Source: Agriotes lineatus
Lineage: Eukaryota > Arthropoda > Insecta > Coleoptera > Elateridae
DNA: 64,000 bases
Direction: 5' to 3'
NCBI GenBank assembly: GCA_940337035.1
Contig: CALNHX010003637.1
Location: 1-64,000, forward strand
How positions within the stretch are numbered: the stretch's first letter is position 1; each line of letters starts with the position of its first letter. The position numbers and the translations under genes were made by a program. The notes below the pieces were generated by a model. That model was given only the letters and a program-made list of their open reading frames with translations, searched no databases and was not told the DNA's origin. This document shows, one piece after another, positions 45,166 to 56,991 of this stretch.

Positions 45166-46564
45166 TGTTTTGTCCAAGTTACATGATTAATAAGTACCAT
45201 ACCATAGGGTACAAATGCATATGATAAAAATGGAAAAATTTGCTGGGCTCTTATGTATATTATAATTACATTTATAGTATTTTAAATTACTAGTGACTAT
45301 ATAATCACAGTGTGGCCATACAATTTTTGACTGGTACTTTTTTATCCAATATCAAAATACGATTTTGCGGAAAACCATGATGATGTAATAAAAAAATAGA
45401 ATTTTTTAATGGTGTAAGCGACATTTGATAACAAAAAATTACTAAAGTCAAAATAAAATTTTACAATTCATTTGCTGAAGTGAAAGAAAGTTATTCAAAA
45501 TGACTAATCTCTCAAATACAATAAAATACCACAAAGAGGTTTAAATGTTGAAGAAATATGAGTCATAAGGTGTTTTCATCAATTTATTACAATTAATGGA
45601 AATTGGAAAGTTCAAATCCAAAACGCAAATGATATAACATCATTTGTATCGAAATCTTCTCGGTAATTTAATGTGCTTCATTAACATCTAAATTATATTA
45701 AATAGATACATGGACTAAACTCCAATCTAGCCCACTGGTGCTTAGGCGCATACGCGTGATAATGTGATTCTCAGTTTGTCGGAGGTTCTAAAAATGTTCA
45801 GACAATGGAGGCAAAACACGAGAGTCTCATGCCAGACCCAGTCTTGGCTGCCGTAAAGGTGCGAATTTAGGTTAGCTGCAGTTTAACATTTGTGTGTACT
45901 TAGTACAAAAATGCCTGTGTTTCACCATAAAACAAGCAGTTAGTCCAATCGTCGACAATAATATTGAATTTGAATTTCCCAATGAGTATTTCTCTTATTT
46001 ATAGCTTAAAATCCAGTTTCGCCACTGGCATAACAGTTCCTCTAATTTCATATTCCGGAAATGTCAAAATGTACCAGTGGGCTATACTGGAGTTTTCTCG
46101 ACACTAAACTACTTGCTATACATGTTCAACCTGGAATTGCAAATGTACACCGCAATAATCTATTGAACAGTTACTTACGAATATTTAATCAATATAAAAC
46201 TTACAGGAAAATATTTATTTCTCTGTTAAATGTTCTGGATTGTTTGATGTTAATACTGTCCTGAATATCGTAATTTGTGAAAAACGTCAAAATATGGTTC
46301 TTTTCCGTATAAACAAACTATAATTTGGAAAACTTAGGGCCGCGGGAATACTAATGGCGGATTTCATCATGTGATACGTCCACTCAAACTTTTGACAAGT
46401 TATAAAATGCCAATGTCTTATTTTGACATTAGTAACCTTTTGGGGTGAAATTCGGTGCACGGTCCGATCTATTTCGCATCCGCTGCGAGCGAAGTAAGTT
46501 TATAGTTCGATCAGCGTGTATGTCAAAATGTTGTGGGTGCCGCTTGCCGCTATCAATATTTAAA

Positions 46565-49500
46565 GCAATGCGTTGCGCTCTCGGCGGTGGTCCAGGTTAA
46601 TGGTTTATGTTAGTTGTTAGGTCTTGATAATTTTTTTTAGAGAAAAAATACGAGAGAGAGTTTGTTCAACGCAATGCGTTGCGCTCTCGGCGGTGGTCCG
46701 GTTAATGGTTTATGTTAGTTGTTAGGTCTTGATAATTTTTTTTAGAGAAAAAATATGAGAGAGAGTTTGTTCAACGCAATGCGTTGCGCTCTCGGCGGTG
46801 GTCCAGGTTAATGGTTTATGTTAGTTGTTAGGTCTTGATAATTTTTTTTAGAGAAAAAATACGAGACAGAGTTTGTTCAACGCAATGCGTTGCGTTCTTG
46901 GCGGTGGTCCAGGTTAATGGTTTATGTTAGTTGTTAGGCCTTGATATTTTTTTTTAGAGAAAAAATACGAGAGAGAGTTTGTTCAACGCAATGCGTTGCG
47001 CTCTCGGCGGCGGTCCAGGTTAATGGTTTATGTTAGTTGTTAGGTCTTGATCATTTTTTTTAGAGAAAAAATATGAGAGAGAGTTTGTTCAACGCAATGC
47101 GTTGCGCTCTCGGCGGTGGTCCAGGTTAATGGTTTATGTTAGTTGTTAGGTCTTGATAATTTTTTTTAGAGAAAAAATACGAGAGAGAGTTTGTTCAACG
47201 CAATGCGTTGCGCTCTCGGCGGTGGTCCAGGTTAATGGTTTATGTTAGTTGTTAGATCTTGATAATTTTTTTTAGAGAAAAAATATGAGAGAGAGTTTGT
47301 TCAACGCAATGTGTTGCGCTCTCGGCGTTGGTCCAGGTTAATGGTTTATGTTAGTTGTTAGGTCTTGATAATTTTTTTTAGAGAAAAAATACGAGAGAGA
47401 GTTTGTTCAACGCAATGCGTTGCGTTCTTGGCGGTGGTCCAGGTTAATGGTTTATGTTAGTTGTTAGGCCTTGATATTTTTTTTTAGAGAAAAAATACGA
47501 GAGAGAGTTTGTTCAACGCAATGCGTTGCGCTCTCGGCGGCGGTCCAGGTTAATGGTTTATGTTAGTTGTTAGGTCTTGATATTTTTTTTTAGAGAAAAA
47601 ATACGAGAGAGAGTTTGTTCAACGCAATGCGTTGCGCTCTCGGCGGTGGTCCAGGTTACTGGTTTATGTTAGTTGTTAGGTCTTGATATTTTTTTTTAGA
47701 GAAAAAATACGAGAGAGAGTTTGTTCAACGCAATGCGTTGCGCTCTCGGCGGTGGTCCAGGTTAATGGTTTATGTTAGTTGTTAGGTCTTGATAATTTTT
47801 TTAGAGAAAAAATACGAGAGAGAGTTTGTTCAACGCAATGCGTTGCGCTCTCGGCGGTGGTCCAGGTTAATGGTTTATGTTAGTTGTTAGGTCTTGCTAT
47901 TTTTTTTAGAGAAAAAATACGAGAGAAAGTTTGTTCAACGCAATGCGTTGCGCTCTCGGCGGCGGTCCAGGTTAATGGTTTATGTTAGTTGTTAGGTCTT
48001 GATAATTTTTTTAGAGAAAAAATATGAGAGAGAGTTTGTTCAACGCAATGCGTTGCGCTCTCGGCGGTGGTCCAGGTTAATGGCTTATGTTAGTTGTTAG
48101 GTCTTGAAATTTTTTTTAGAGAAAAAATACGAGAGAGAGTTTGTTCAACGCAATGCGTTGCGCTCTCGGCGGTGGTCCGGTTAATGGTTTATGTTAGTTG
48201 TTAGGTCTTGATAATTTTTTTTAGAGAAAAAATATGAGAGAGAGTTTGTTCAACGCAATGCGTTGCGCTCTCGGCGGTGGTCCAGGTTAATGGTTTATGT
48301 TAGTTGTTAGGTCTTGATAATTTTTTTTAGAGAAAAAATACGAGAGAGAGTTTGTTCAACGCAATGCGTTGCGTTCTCGGCGGTGGTCCAGGTTAATGGT
48401 TTATGTTAGTTGTTAGGTCTTGATATTTTTTTTAGAGAAAAAATACGAGAGAGAGTTTGTTCAACGCAATGCGTTGCGCTCTCGGCGGCGGTCCAGGTTA
48501 ATGGTTTATGTTAGTTGTTAGGTCTTGATAATTTTTTTTAGAGAAAAAATAAGAGAGAGTTTGTTCAACGCAATGCGTTGCGCTCTCGGCGGTGGTCCAG
48601 GTTAATGGTTTATGTTAGTTGTTAGGTCTTGATAATTTTTTTAGAGAAAAAATACGAGAGAGAGTTTGTTCAACGCAATGCGTTGCGCTCTCGGCGGTGG
48701 TCCAGGTTGATGGTTTATGTTAGTTGTTAGGTCTTGATATTTTTTTTTAGAGAAAAAATACGAGATAGAGTTTGTTCAACGCAATGCGTTGCGCTCTCGG
48801 CGGCGGTCCAGGTTAATGGTTTATGTTAGTTGTTAGGTCTTGATAATTTTTTTAGAGAAAAAATATGAGAGAGAGTTTGTTCAACGCAATGCGTTGCGCT
48901 CTCGGCGGTGGTCCAGGTTAATGGTTTATGTTAGTTGTTAGGTCTTGATAATTTTTTTTAGAGAAAAAATATGAGAGAGAGTTTGTTCAACGCAATGCGT
49001 TGCGCTCTCGGCGGTGGTCCAGGTTAATGGTTTATGTTAGTTGTTAGGTCTTGATAATTTTTTTTAGAGAAAAAATATGAGAGAGAGTTTGTTCAACGCA
49101 ATGCGTTGCGCTCTCGGCGGCGGTCCAGGTTAATGGTTTATGTTAGTTGTTAGGTCTTGATATTTTTTTTTAGAGAAAAAATACGAGAGAGAGTTTGTTC
49201 AACGCAATGCGTTGCGCTCTCGGCGGTGGTCCAGGTTACTGGTTTATGTTAGTTGTTAGGTCTTGATATTTTTTTTTAGAGAAAAAATACGAGAGAGAGT
49301 TTGTTCAACGCAATGCGTTGCGCTCTCGGCGGTGGTCCAGGTTAATGGTTTATGTTAGTTGTTAGGTCTTGATAATTTTTTTAGAGAAAAAATACGAGAG
49401 AGAGTTTGTTCAACGCAATGCGTTGCGCTCTCGGCGGTGGTCCAGGTTAATGGTTTATGTTAGTTGTTAGGTCTTGCTATTTTTTTTAGAGAAAAAATAC

Positions 49501-50828
49501 GAGAGAAAGTTTGTTCAACGCAATGCGTTGCGCTCTCGGCGGCGGTCCAGGTTAATGGTTTATGTTAGTTGTTAGGTCTTGATAATTTTTTTAGAGAAAA
49601 AATATGAGAGAGAGTTTGTTCAACGCAATGCGTTGCGCTCTCGGCGGTGGTCCAGGTTAATGGCTTATGTTAGTTGTTAGGTCTTGAAATTTTTTTTAGA
49701 GAAAAAATACGAGAGAGAGTTTGTTCAACGCAATGCGTTGCGCTCTCGGCGGTGGTCCGGTTAATGGTTTATGTTAGTTGTTAGGTCTTGATAATTTTTT
49801 TTAGAGAAAAAATATGAGAGAGAGTTTGTTCAACGCAATGCGTTGCGCTCTCGGCGGTGGTCCAGGTTAATGGTTTATGTTAGTTGTTAGGTCTTGATAA
49901 TTTTTTTTAGAGAAAAAATACGAGAGAGAGTTTGTTCAACGCAATGCGTTGCGTTCTCGGCGGTGGTCCAGGTTAATGGTTTATGTTAGTTGTTAGGTCT
50001 TGATATTTTTTTTAGAGAAAAAATACGAGAGAGAGTTTGTTCAACGCAATGCGTTGCGCTCTCGGCGGCGGTCCAGGTTAATGGTTTATGTTAGTTGTTA
50101 GGTCTTGATAATTTTTTTTAGAGAAAAAATAAGAGAGAGTTTGTTCAACGCAATGCGTTGCGCTCTCGGCGGTGGTCCAGGTTAATGGTTTATGTTAGTT
50201 GTTAGGTCTTGATAATTTTTTTAGAGAAAAAATACGAGAGAGAGTTTGTTCAACGCAATGCGTTGCGCTCTCGGCGGTGGTCCAGGTTGATGGTTTATGT
50301 TAGTTGTTAGGTCTTGATATTTTTTTTTAGAGAAAAAATACGAGATAGAGTTTGTTCAACGCAATGCGTTGCGCTCTCGGCGGCGGTCCAGGTTAATGGT
50401 TTATGTTAGTTGTTAGGTCTTGATAATTTTTTTAGAGAAAAAATATGAGAGAGAGTTTGTTCAACGCAATGCGTTGCGCTCTCGGCGGTGGTCCAGGTTA
50501 ATGGTTTATGTTAGTTGTTAGGTCTTGATAATTTTTTTTAGAGAAAAAATATGAGAGAGAGTTTGTTCAACGCAATGCGTTGCGCTCTCGGCGGTGGTCC
50601 AGGTTAATGGTTTATGTTAGTTGTTAGGTCTTGATAATTTTTTTAGAGAAAAAATACGAGAGAGAGTTTGTTCAACGCAATGCGTTGCGCTCTCGGCGGT
50701 GGTCCAGGTTAATGGTTTATGTTAGTTGTTAGGTCTTGATAATTTTTTTTAGAGAAAAAATAGGAGAGAGAGTTTGTTCAACGCAATGCGTTGCGCTCTC
50801 GGCGGCGGTCCAGGTTAATGGTTTATGT
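46565..50828. repeat. Tandem array, ~106-bp unit, ~40 copies, higher-order structure
   Basis: Units of about 104-106 bp starting CAACGCAATGCGTTGCGCTC (a 15-bp palindrome CAACGCAATGCGTTG, imperfect at its centre). They continue CGGCGGTGGTCCAGGTTAATG, TTAGTTGTTAGGTCTTGATA and an ATTTTTTTTAGAGAAAAAAT stretch, which is another dyad. Variants recur at fixed distances. GGTTACTGG (47658, 49238), CTTGCTATT (47893, 49473), AATAAGAGAG (48549, 50129) and GGTTGATGG (48707, 50287) all repeat with a 1580-bp step, a 15-unit block. GCGTTCTTGGCGG (46893, 47423) shows an older 530-bp, 5-unit step. No open frame. Confidence 0.9.
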
Positions 50829-50944
50829 CAACCGGCTTTTGACACATATTCAGTGGCAGCGGGTAATTGTGAGTTGTAAAAGTAAAGGTTTCGAACTAAA
50901 AAAAAATTATTGAGAAATGCGAGGAGAAATGCATCCTTCCGACA

Positions 50945-51221
50945 TTGAAATCCTGTTCCTTGAAGTGAAATCTATCTATGAGTATCTTTTCCCACCAAAA
51001 TTAATGCATTTTTGGCGTTTCACCGTATACGGAATAATAACCCCGCGGTAATTGTTCCGTATACGGTGAAACTTTTGAGGTTAGAAAATCAAAAGAAATA
51101 GTTGAAAAAACCACGCTCCGACAGCGGAATCGTGTTCTTTGGAGTGAAATCTATCGATTAGGGACTTTTCCCGAAAAAAAAAACGAATTTTTGGCGTTTC
51201 ACCGCATACGGAACTGTTACC
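50945..51221 (-). repeat. Right terminal inverted repeat of the satellite-bearing element
   Basis: Reverse complement of the left arm with the same modules in mirror order, ending in ...GGAACTGTTACC next to the ATATAACA duplication. Confidence 0.8.
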
Positions 51222-51229
51222 ATATAACA

Positions 51230-52893
51230 TATACGCTGCGCTGCAATCTGAAACTTTCGCCTCTGTGAGAGGGAAATTTTCCTTCCGCCTTTGTGGTATT
51301 TTAATGTTAATTCAGTACTCACTGCGGTCAATTTTTGTGTCTTTATCTCATACTTCATTTATACTCATCAACTTTATATTTTTCTGCCTTAAAATTCCAC
51401 TGCACTTTAGTTAATACACAGTTTAATTGGCGAGTCAGGGCTGTGGTTTGCCTGTTATTCGACGTCACGTTTCTTCTTACTCCTGAACTATTATTAACTT
51501 TCAAATTCAAAAAGTTTTGAAAGTTATTCTGTTGCTACATACTACCAGAATTGAAGTGGCTCTCTCAAACTTCCGTATATATTGAAACTTGGAGTATGAA
51601 CTGTCTCTTTTAACACATAACAGCAACATCAAAAACACACAAAAACCATCCAAATCTGGTAGTGCACTGATTTTATAACTATTATTAAATCAAAATATTC
51701 TGAATGGTTTTTGAATAATTATCACTTTCGTTATTCACCAATATAAATATAAAACTTGTATTCTCAATACAAAGCTATTATGTTACACAATGAAGTGGAT
51801 ATTTTAATCAATTCAAAACACAGCTGAAACCCACTTTGGTCTCTAGCTGTCTATCAGCTATACAAAATTATTTCATTGTTTTTGTTTTGTAACTAGATTA
51901 ACACCACCGGCCATTACCCATTTGTTCTCCAAAAATAAAAATAATAACTAACTGGATACAGTTTAAAATTAATACCTGCATGTATATATGCTTGTTGCAT
52001 TACAGAGATCCAATCACTCAATTTCATGATAATTTGGTATTGATTGTATCGCAAACCATTGTCGCCATTTTCTCAAGATGGTAGTTGAAGTACAGTTACT
52101 ACACACATTATATATTAAAGCTATGTTCAACAGTTTGGTAATAGAAAATGTCCGAAAGCCATCTGAACAAAACATTGTGGATGCAGTTTGATTTACATGA
52201 AATGCAAGTGATCTCAGAAAAACTTTGCTGTAATGTTCTATAGTGGGCAGAACTCGACACAAGCATTTAATAAAAATTACTATTATTCTATTTGGTGTCA
52301 ATTTACCGACTGTATTTAAAAAGTGATATAATGAATGGGTTTCCTTGAGATAAAAGAAGATACGATTTATGGACTAAAATGACTGGTTTTACAATCTTGT
52401 GTCCCAATAACAATTTAGGAATTTGTGAATATTTTGAGCTATGTAGCCTATGTGGATTAAGATATTCTGTGATTTAGTAGATTTGTTCATCAATTGGCAT
52501 CTGTGACAGGCAACTTTGAATTTTAACTCTATTTTTATAAAGTTTGTAAGTAGCTATTAAATTCATAGCGGAAAGCTGTTAAGTTTCACAGTTTCTTAAA
52601 TAGAACGCATTCATATTTTTGATTTTATGATGCTCTCTCATTCAATATTTGCTTGACCATTTTTAAAAATTTGTACGAAGAATGGATTTTTTAAAAGGGA
52701 AGCAGATTTTTTAAATGGTCCAGCACCCAGTGTTGGACTTCATGTGGAATAACTGTACTGTAGGCGGCACTAACCCACATAATTGACAACATGATATAAG
52801 TTGTAATGTAGCATGCCGATATGATATTAATCGTAATAAATGTTTGCTAATAATCATATGTTAGGTGTACATTTATTGATATGTATAATACAT
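51230..52893. other. Intergenic, no supported gene
   Basis: AT-rich, with no frame above 95 residues and no family motif. Confidence 0.4.
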
Positions 52894-53639
52894 AGTATGA
52901 TAAAAATTATTTTTATTTAGTATGGCTATGGAATTGTTCCTGATTATGAATGAAACTTTGACATTAAGTATAAACATATAAACCGTTCAATAGTTATTTT
53001 CCCGGTAGGTAGACATGGAATTTTGTTTTTATGTTCAATAAAATTAAAACTCCCTAGAATCTCTTTCTGATACTTTGTCACAATCAGCTGTTACGTACAG
53101 GAGCCTCACGAAAGTGTCTAATTTGACATTTTGAGGTTAAACGTGCAATGTTGCCAGTGCTTTCATACTTTGCTTGCCACTAGGCATAATATTTATGGAC
53201 ATCGGCATCATGGATACCTATCTGTCAACAAATTGTAATACTAAAGCAAATATGCCGAAAGTCATTAAAAGTGACACAAAACTACAAATTACAAAGGCCT
53301 ACAGGCATTATAAAGCCGACAGGCCAGACCTCAGTGAACACAACGGTGCACATTTTGTACATTTAATTTAGTTGTTTTTGAAATTACTATTGCAACTAAA
53401 TTTAGTATTTTGCAATTTTAATTTTTTTTTCTTAATTTTTGATCTATATTCAAAAATCAGCTTAACGTAACTAAAAAGATGCGTTTTTTCAAATTCCGTA
53501 ATAAAAAAGGGGGTTGCCATTTAAAAAAAACATTGATAACGCCATACCTCATACGCGGGAGACCAAAAAAAAAAAATCGACTTGTCCGAGGATTTTGGCT
53601 GCAGATGATTGGGGAATTTTTTATTCGGAGCGTTCCACA

Positions 53640-53852
53640 GCCAACGTTCGCACTGTATGGAGAATGTCAGATGGAAGAGCTACTAAGATAGTATTGGAAG
53701 ACAGAGTGCAAGAAACTAGAAGAAGAGGCCGACCAAAGAATAGGTGCAAGGAGGCATTAATGGAAGACATAGCAAGGAAAGGAATAGAAGACTGGAGAAA
53801 TAAAATCATAAATAAGGGACAATGGAGACAGATTGTTATGCAATGGGCCTAA
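53640..53852 (+). pseudogene. RTE-like LINE C-terminal fragment
   Basis: The last ~70 residues of a LINE protein: WRMSDGRATKIVLEDRVQ, then RRRGRPKNRCKE, DIARKGIEDWRNKI and WRQIVMQWA before the stop. Such Arg-rich 'GRPKNRW' tails end RTE-type LINE ORFs in insects; the usual Trp is Cys here. The upstream part of the frame (from 53514) is not part of the family, so the fragment is 5'-truncated. Confidence 0.65.
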
Positions 53853-54202
53853 AGTGGCTTGTAAAAGCTCTATTTATTTATACTGAAAAAAATACATAAA
53901 TTGTAATATTTAAGTATGTTTGTATACAATTTATAATTACAATAAAAAAACGACTTTTTTGCACTACTAGTCTCAGAACGCACCGTTATTGGCCTATTTT
54001 GAGGTTGTGAAATTGATTTTCTCCACCAAGGGAGAGAAAGTAAAATAAACAGTTTTCACCGTGGTAACTAATAAATTGCTAAGTTACCAAATATGACTAT
54101 TTTAATTTTGACGTTTTAAAGAGCTGTATTGTCAGGTTGACAGTTAACATATTTTCGAAATTTGTTGGGAATTTAGGTATTAAGCCGTTTGGTAGTACAA
54201 AA

Positions 54203-54337
54203 AATAGTATATACACCACGGTAGCGAATCGTCTTATAACCTTCGCGCTTTAGATACTTCGCGCTGCGCGCTCAGTATCTAATATGCGCTCAGGTTATAA
54301 TACTGCACTTCGCTACCTTGATGTATAATATACTATT
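54203..54337. repeat. Hairpin MITE (135 bp)
   Basis: Ends AATAGTATATACACCACGG and facing CCTTGATGTATAATATACTATT, inner GGTAGCGAA / TTCGCTACC and GTTATAA / TTATAAC stems and a GCGC-rich loop (CGCGCTGCGCGCTC). Confidence 0.7.
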
Positions 54338-54660
54338 ATTATACCATTATGCCTACTCAACAAAGTATGAAACGTATTCAGAATCAGCAAGTCGTCTTTC
54401 ATGAAATTTATCTTAACCAATAATGAAAGTGGCACAAAATCTAAAACCAAATCTGGCAACCACGTTTTGTACATTAACATAAAATTATCATTTTGTATAA
54501 AATGGGCATAACCTAACTTTTGTTAATGACTGACAGCATATTTACAGGGCCTAACATGGCCTCCTATCGGGAAAATAACTATTGAACGGTTTATAGTTGC
54601 ATTCATAAATTAAGAACTATTCCCTAGCCATACTAGATGAAAATAATTTTTGATCATACT

Positions 54661-56005
54661 TTATTAAATCTGTGCAATGTGAGTGTAGAAGATAGCTAAT
54701 TAAGATTAGTGATTAAATATTGTAAAAGATCAAGTGCATGCATAGATTGAATAGAATTTAATCCTTCTGATTGTTGCCACAACCTACAAGAAAATTAGAG
54801 TTAGATTTAATTTAATTAAATTTAGGTGTAATATTTGTGCTTTATTAATATATCTATTTGAGAGTAATTGAAAAATAATGTTTCTTTTTATTTTCAGAGT
54901 CAGCTCCTTCCCGTTTTTCATTCTGGGTTTTAAGCAGTTCAAAGGACGAAAACACTACTGTCTGCTATCTTACTACTATCAGCCGCTATCAGCAATCATG
55001 TGCATTTACAAGCCTATTCAACAAGATGGAAAATTGAGCTACCAGCGTGCAACCAATGTTTTCAATCACTTTCGTATCAGATGAGAAAGAAAATAGTGGA
55101 GTATCACTGCATTGAGGATTACTGAAAATTTCGTTATATAAAAACTACTTCTTGAAATCATCTTTGATATTTCTTATTTTTCAAATCTATTTATCATCAA
55201 TTCAAGCAATTGGTATTGGTGTGCAATTTTTTATATTGCTCCAACATATATAGCCTTGACAGTTATTCAACTTTATTCTTATTCACTACTTTCTATAGTT
55301 TGTTGGTTTGTTGCAGCTTTCACGTTATTACCGTTATATTAATATTATGCAGCAATTTATTTCATACAATGGACAAAGCTATTTTTTCATCGTCGTTATC
55401 AAATCTTCTGGCCTGATCCGTTCCTTTTGTTCTTAGTTTTCTAAAGTTTCTCAACAACATGGTGTTGAGTGGGGAACAACAACCTTTCCAGTTGTTTATT
55501 TTTCATTCTTTTGTATATCCAGTTGCTGTGCAACCTATTGCTTCCTCCAATCGAGCACTTTCCAGACACAATCTGGAAGTGGAAAATTAATATGTAATTG
55601 TGGTGTATGGTAGAATTTTAGAAAGTTCTCATCATCAAACTGCAGCAGGAATGAACTTCAGTGAATGCAGTGAAGATCACATAAGGAAACCAGCAATTGT
55701 GAACAGACCAGTTTTTTAGTAATGTCGGTGCAAATGTGTTTGGGTTATTTTATAGCAAAGTGTCACTTTGAAGCTGATATCGTGGATAGAACAAGATGTA
55801 ACATAATATTATTTAGTTATTGAGCTATGTGTATTGAGTCTTTTTAGGGGAAGGAAAGGAAAAGTGGAACGCTTAGCCATTTTGGTTCTAATTACTAAGT
55901 TTAAAAGTGTTTTCAATAGAGTTGGCTTTTTAAAACACGTGTTTGTTTGATAATAAGCTAATGTTTTTGTAAAACAAAATGATGTTACAAGTTTGGTATT
56001 TCCAT
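54661..56005. other. Intergenic, no confident gene
   Basis: A stretch at 54895-54945 after a good acceptor-like TTTTCAG could be an exon, but the frame closes soon and shows no family. The other frames (55210-55416 plus, 55809-56015 minus) have no features. Confidence 0.35.
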
Positions 56006-56797
56006 CACAAAGCAACCACTAATAGAAGAGTTTCTTAAATGCACCTGTCAAATAAATGTTAGGGACTGGCCCACCCATCGGAAGGCGCTAGTTTCGCCAC
56101 TCGGCAAGGTTAGAACCAAACTATAATTAATGATGGGTCGGTGTGTGAAGAAGTGTTGTTTCAAATTGTGCCGATTTAGTGTAGGAGACACAAAATTTCC
56201 CAAAGGCATAAAAAAACCTACTAATAGAAACGTTTTCTGAATGTATCTGTCAAATCAAATAATTGTTAGAGATTGGCCCACCCGTCAGGAGGCGCTGGTG
56301 TCACCTGTTCGCTTTTTGAAAAGTGCATATATAGTAAACGCATACGCCAAATTGAAACCGGCAAATCATTTAAAATGCGTGAAAAGCATTTTGAACCAAA
56401 GTAAATTGTTGCAATTGAGCACGACTATTGTAAGATTGACAGTATTTATTAAACAATATTGCTATTTGAATTACTTAAAATATATTTGTTATTTGCAAAT
56501 ATTTTGTTTGATTTTTCCATAATTATTGTAAACTTCAGAACCTATAAAAATTTTGCATATTCCGATTTATGCGGTTCAAAACTTTAAAATCGAGATTCTG
56601 ATGAAGGCAAATTATGTATATGCAAAATTTGTATTGGTGTTGACGGCATATCCTTAATTAATCCAAATATCGTAGTAATGCCGTATTTAAATTTTGCCGC
56701 CTTGCTGGAATAGTTTCTGGCCCACCCGTTGTAGGGCGCTGAAACTTTTATACAAGTTTACTATGGGAGAAATCGCTCTATTAGTGGTTGCTTTGTG
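56006..56797 (+). mobile_element. P-like DNA transposon, non-autonomous, with THAP-like frame
   Basis: 792 bp with imperfect terminal inverted repeats of about 90 bp beginning CACAAAGCAACCACTAATAG (left end at 56006, right end at 56797). The repeats include an inner GGCCCACCC...GGCGCT block. The flanks ATTTCCAT (55998-56005) and ATTTTCAT (56798-56805) match at 7 of 8 positions, an 8-bp duplication as made by P elements. The inner block is also repeated directly at 56261-56300. A short THAP-like reading frame lies inside. P-element transposases carry an N-terminal THAP domain, so the two observations support each other. Confidence 0.55.
56130..56420 (+). pseudogene. THAP-like zinc-finger fragment
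   Basis: From ATG 56130 the frame reads MMGRCVKKCCFKLC, then DTKFPKGIKK, then a stop at about 56238. In another frame near 56380 an EKHFEPK block appears. A C-x(2-4)-C pair, an F-P-K block and a later K-H-F are landmarks of THAP DNA-binding domains in that order, but the final Cys of C-x2-H is missing (M-R-E-K-H). A decayed THAP domain of a P-like transposase is the best reading. Confidence 0.35.
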
Positions 56798-56991
56798 ATT
56801 TTCATTTTGTATTTTACATGAGGACAAAGTCAAAACAGTGAAAAACACTTCATTAGTTCACAAATATGGTAATTTTTATTGTTATAATGAATTGTAATCA
56901 TTTAAAATTACTGCAAAACTAATTTTCATTCGTGCCAGTAAGATCTTGGCACATTTTATGAGCTAAGGGCCGAATTCAGAGACGTAAATTG

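Larger units (their letters stand above)
44683..51221. mobile_element. 6.5-kb inverted-repeat element with internal satellite array, 8-bp TSD
   Basis: Arms of about 280 bp (44683-44965 and 50945-51221) are reverse complements, starting GGTAA(T/C)A(A/G)TTCCGTATG, and are flanked by ATATAACA on both sides (44675-44682 and 51222-51229). The arms are modular: TTCCGTAT(A/G)CGGTGAAACGCC recurs in direct and inverted order. Between them lie a minisatellite (45039-45165), about 1.3 kb of plain sequence, then a ~4.3-kb tandem array (46565-50828). There is no transposase. The plan (long modular TIRs, tandem repeats, no gene) resembles Foldback/Galileo-type or large MULE-like elements; the superfamily is open. 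Confidence 0.8.
52894..54660. mobile_element. Inverted-repeat element with nested LINE fragment and MITE
   Basis: Terminal arms of about 120-140 bp: left 52894-53020 from AGTATGATAAAAATTATTTT to TTATTTTCCCGGTAGG, right 54560-54660, its reverse complement with indels. Both contain AACCGTTCAATAGTTATTTT. No clear target duplication. The interior holds an RTE-like LINE tail (53640-53852) and a hairpin MITE (54203-54337), no transposase. A third copy of the end lies at 24590-24662. Confidence 0.6.

Noticed and set aside
44853..45224. Phe-rich (minus) and Lys-rich (plus) frames
   Set aside because: Produced by the 18-bp minisatellite and TIR; no independent evidence for a gene.
46565..50828. CRISPR-like regular spacing of repeats
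   Set aside because: The repeats are contiguous ~106-bp satellite units without unique spacers, in a eukaryotic transposon context.
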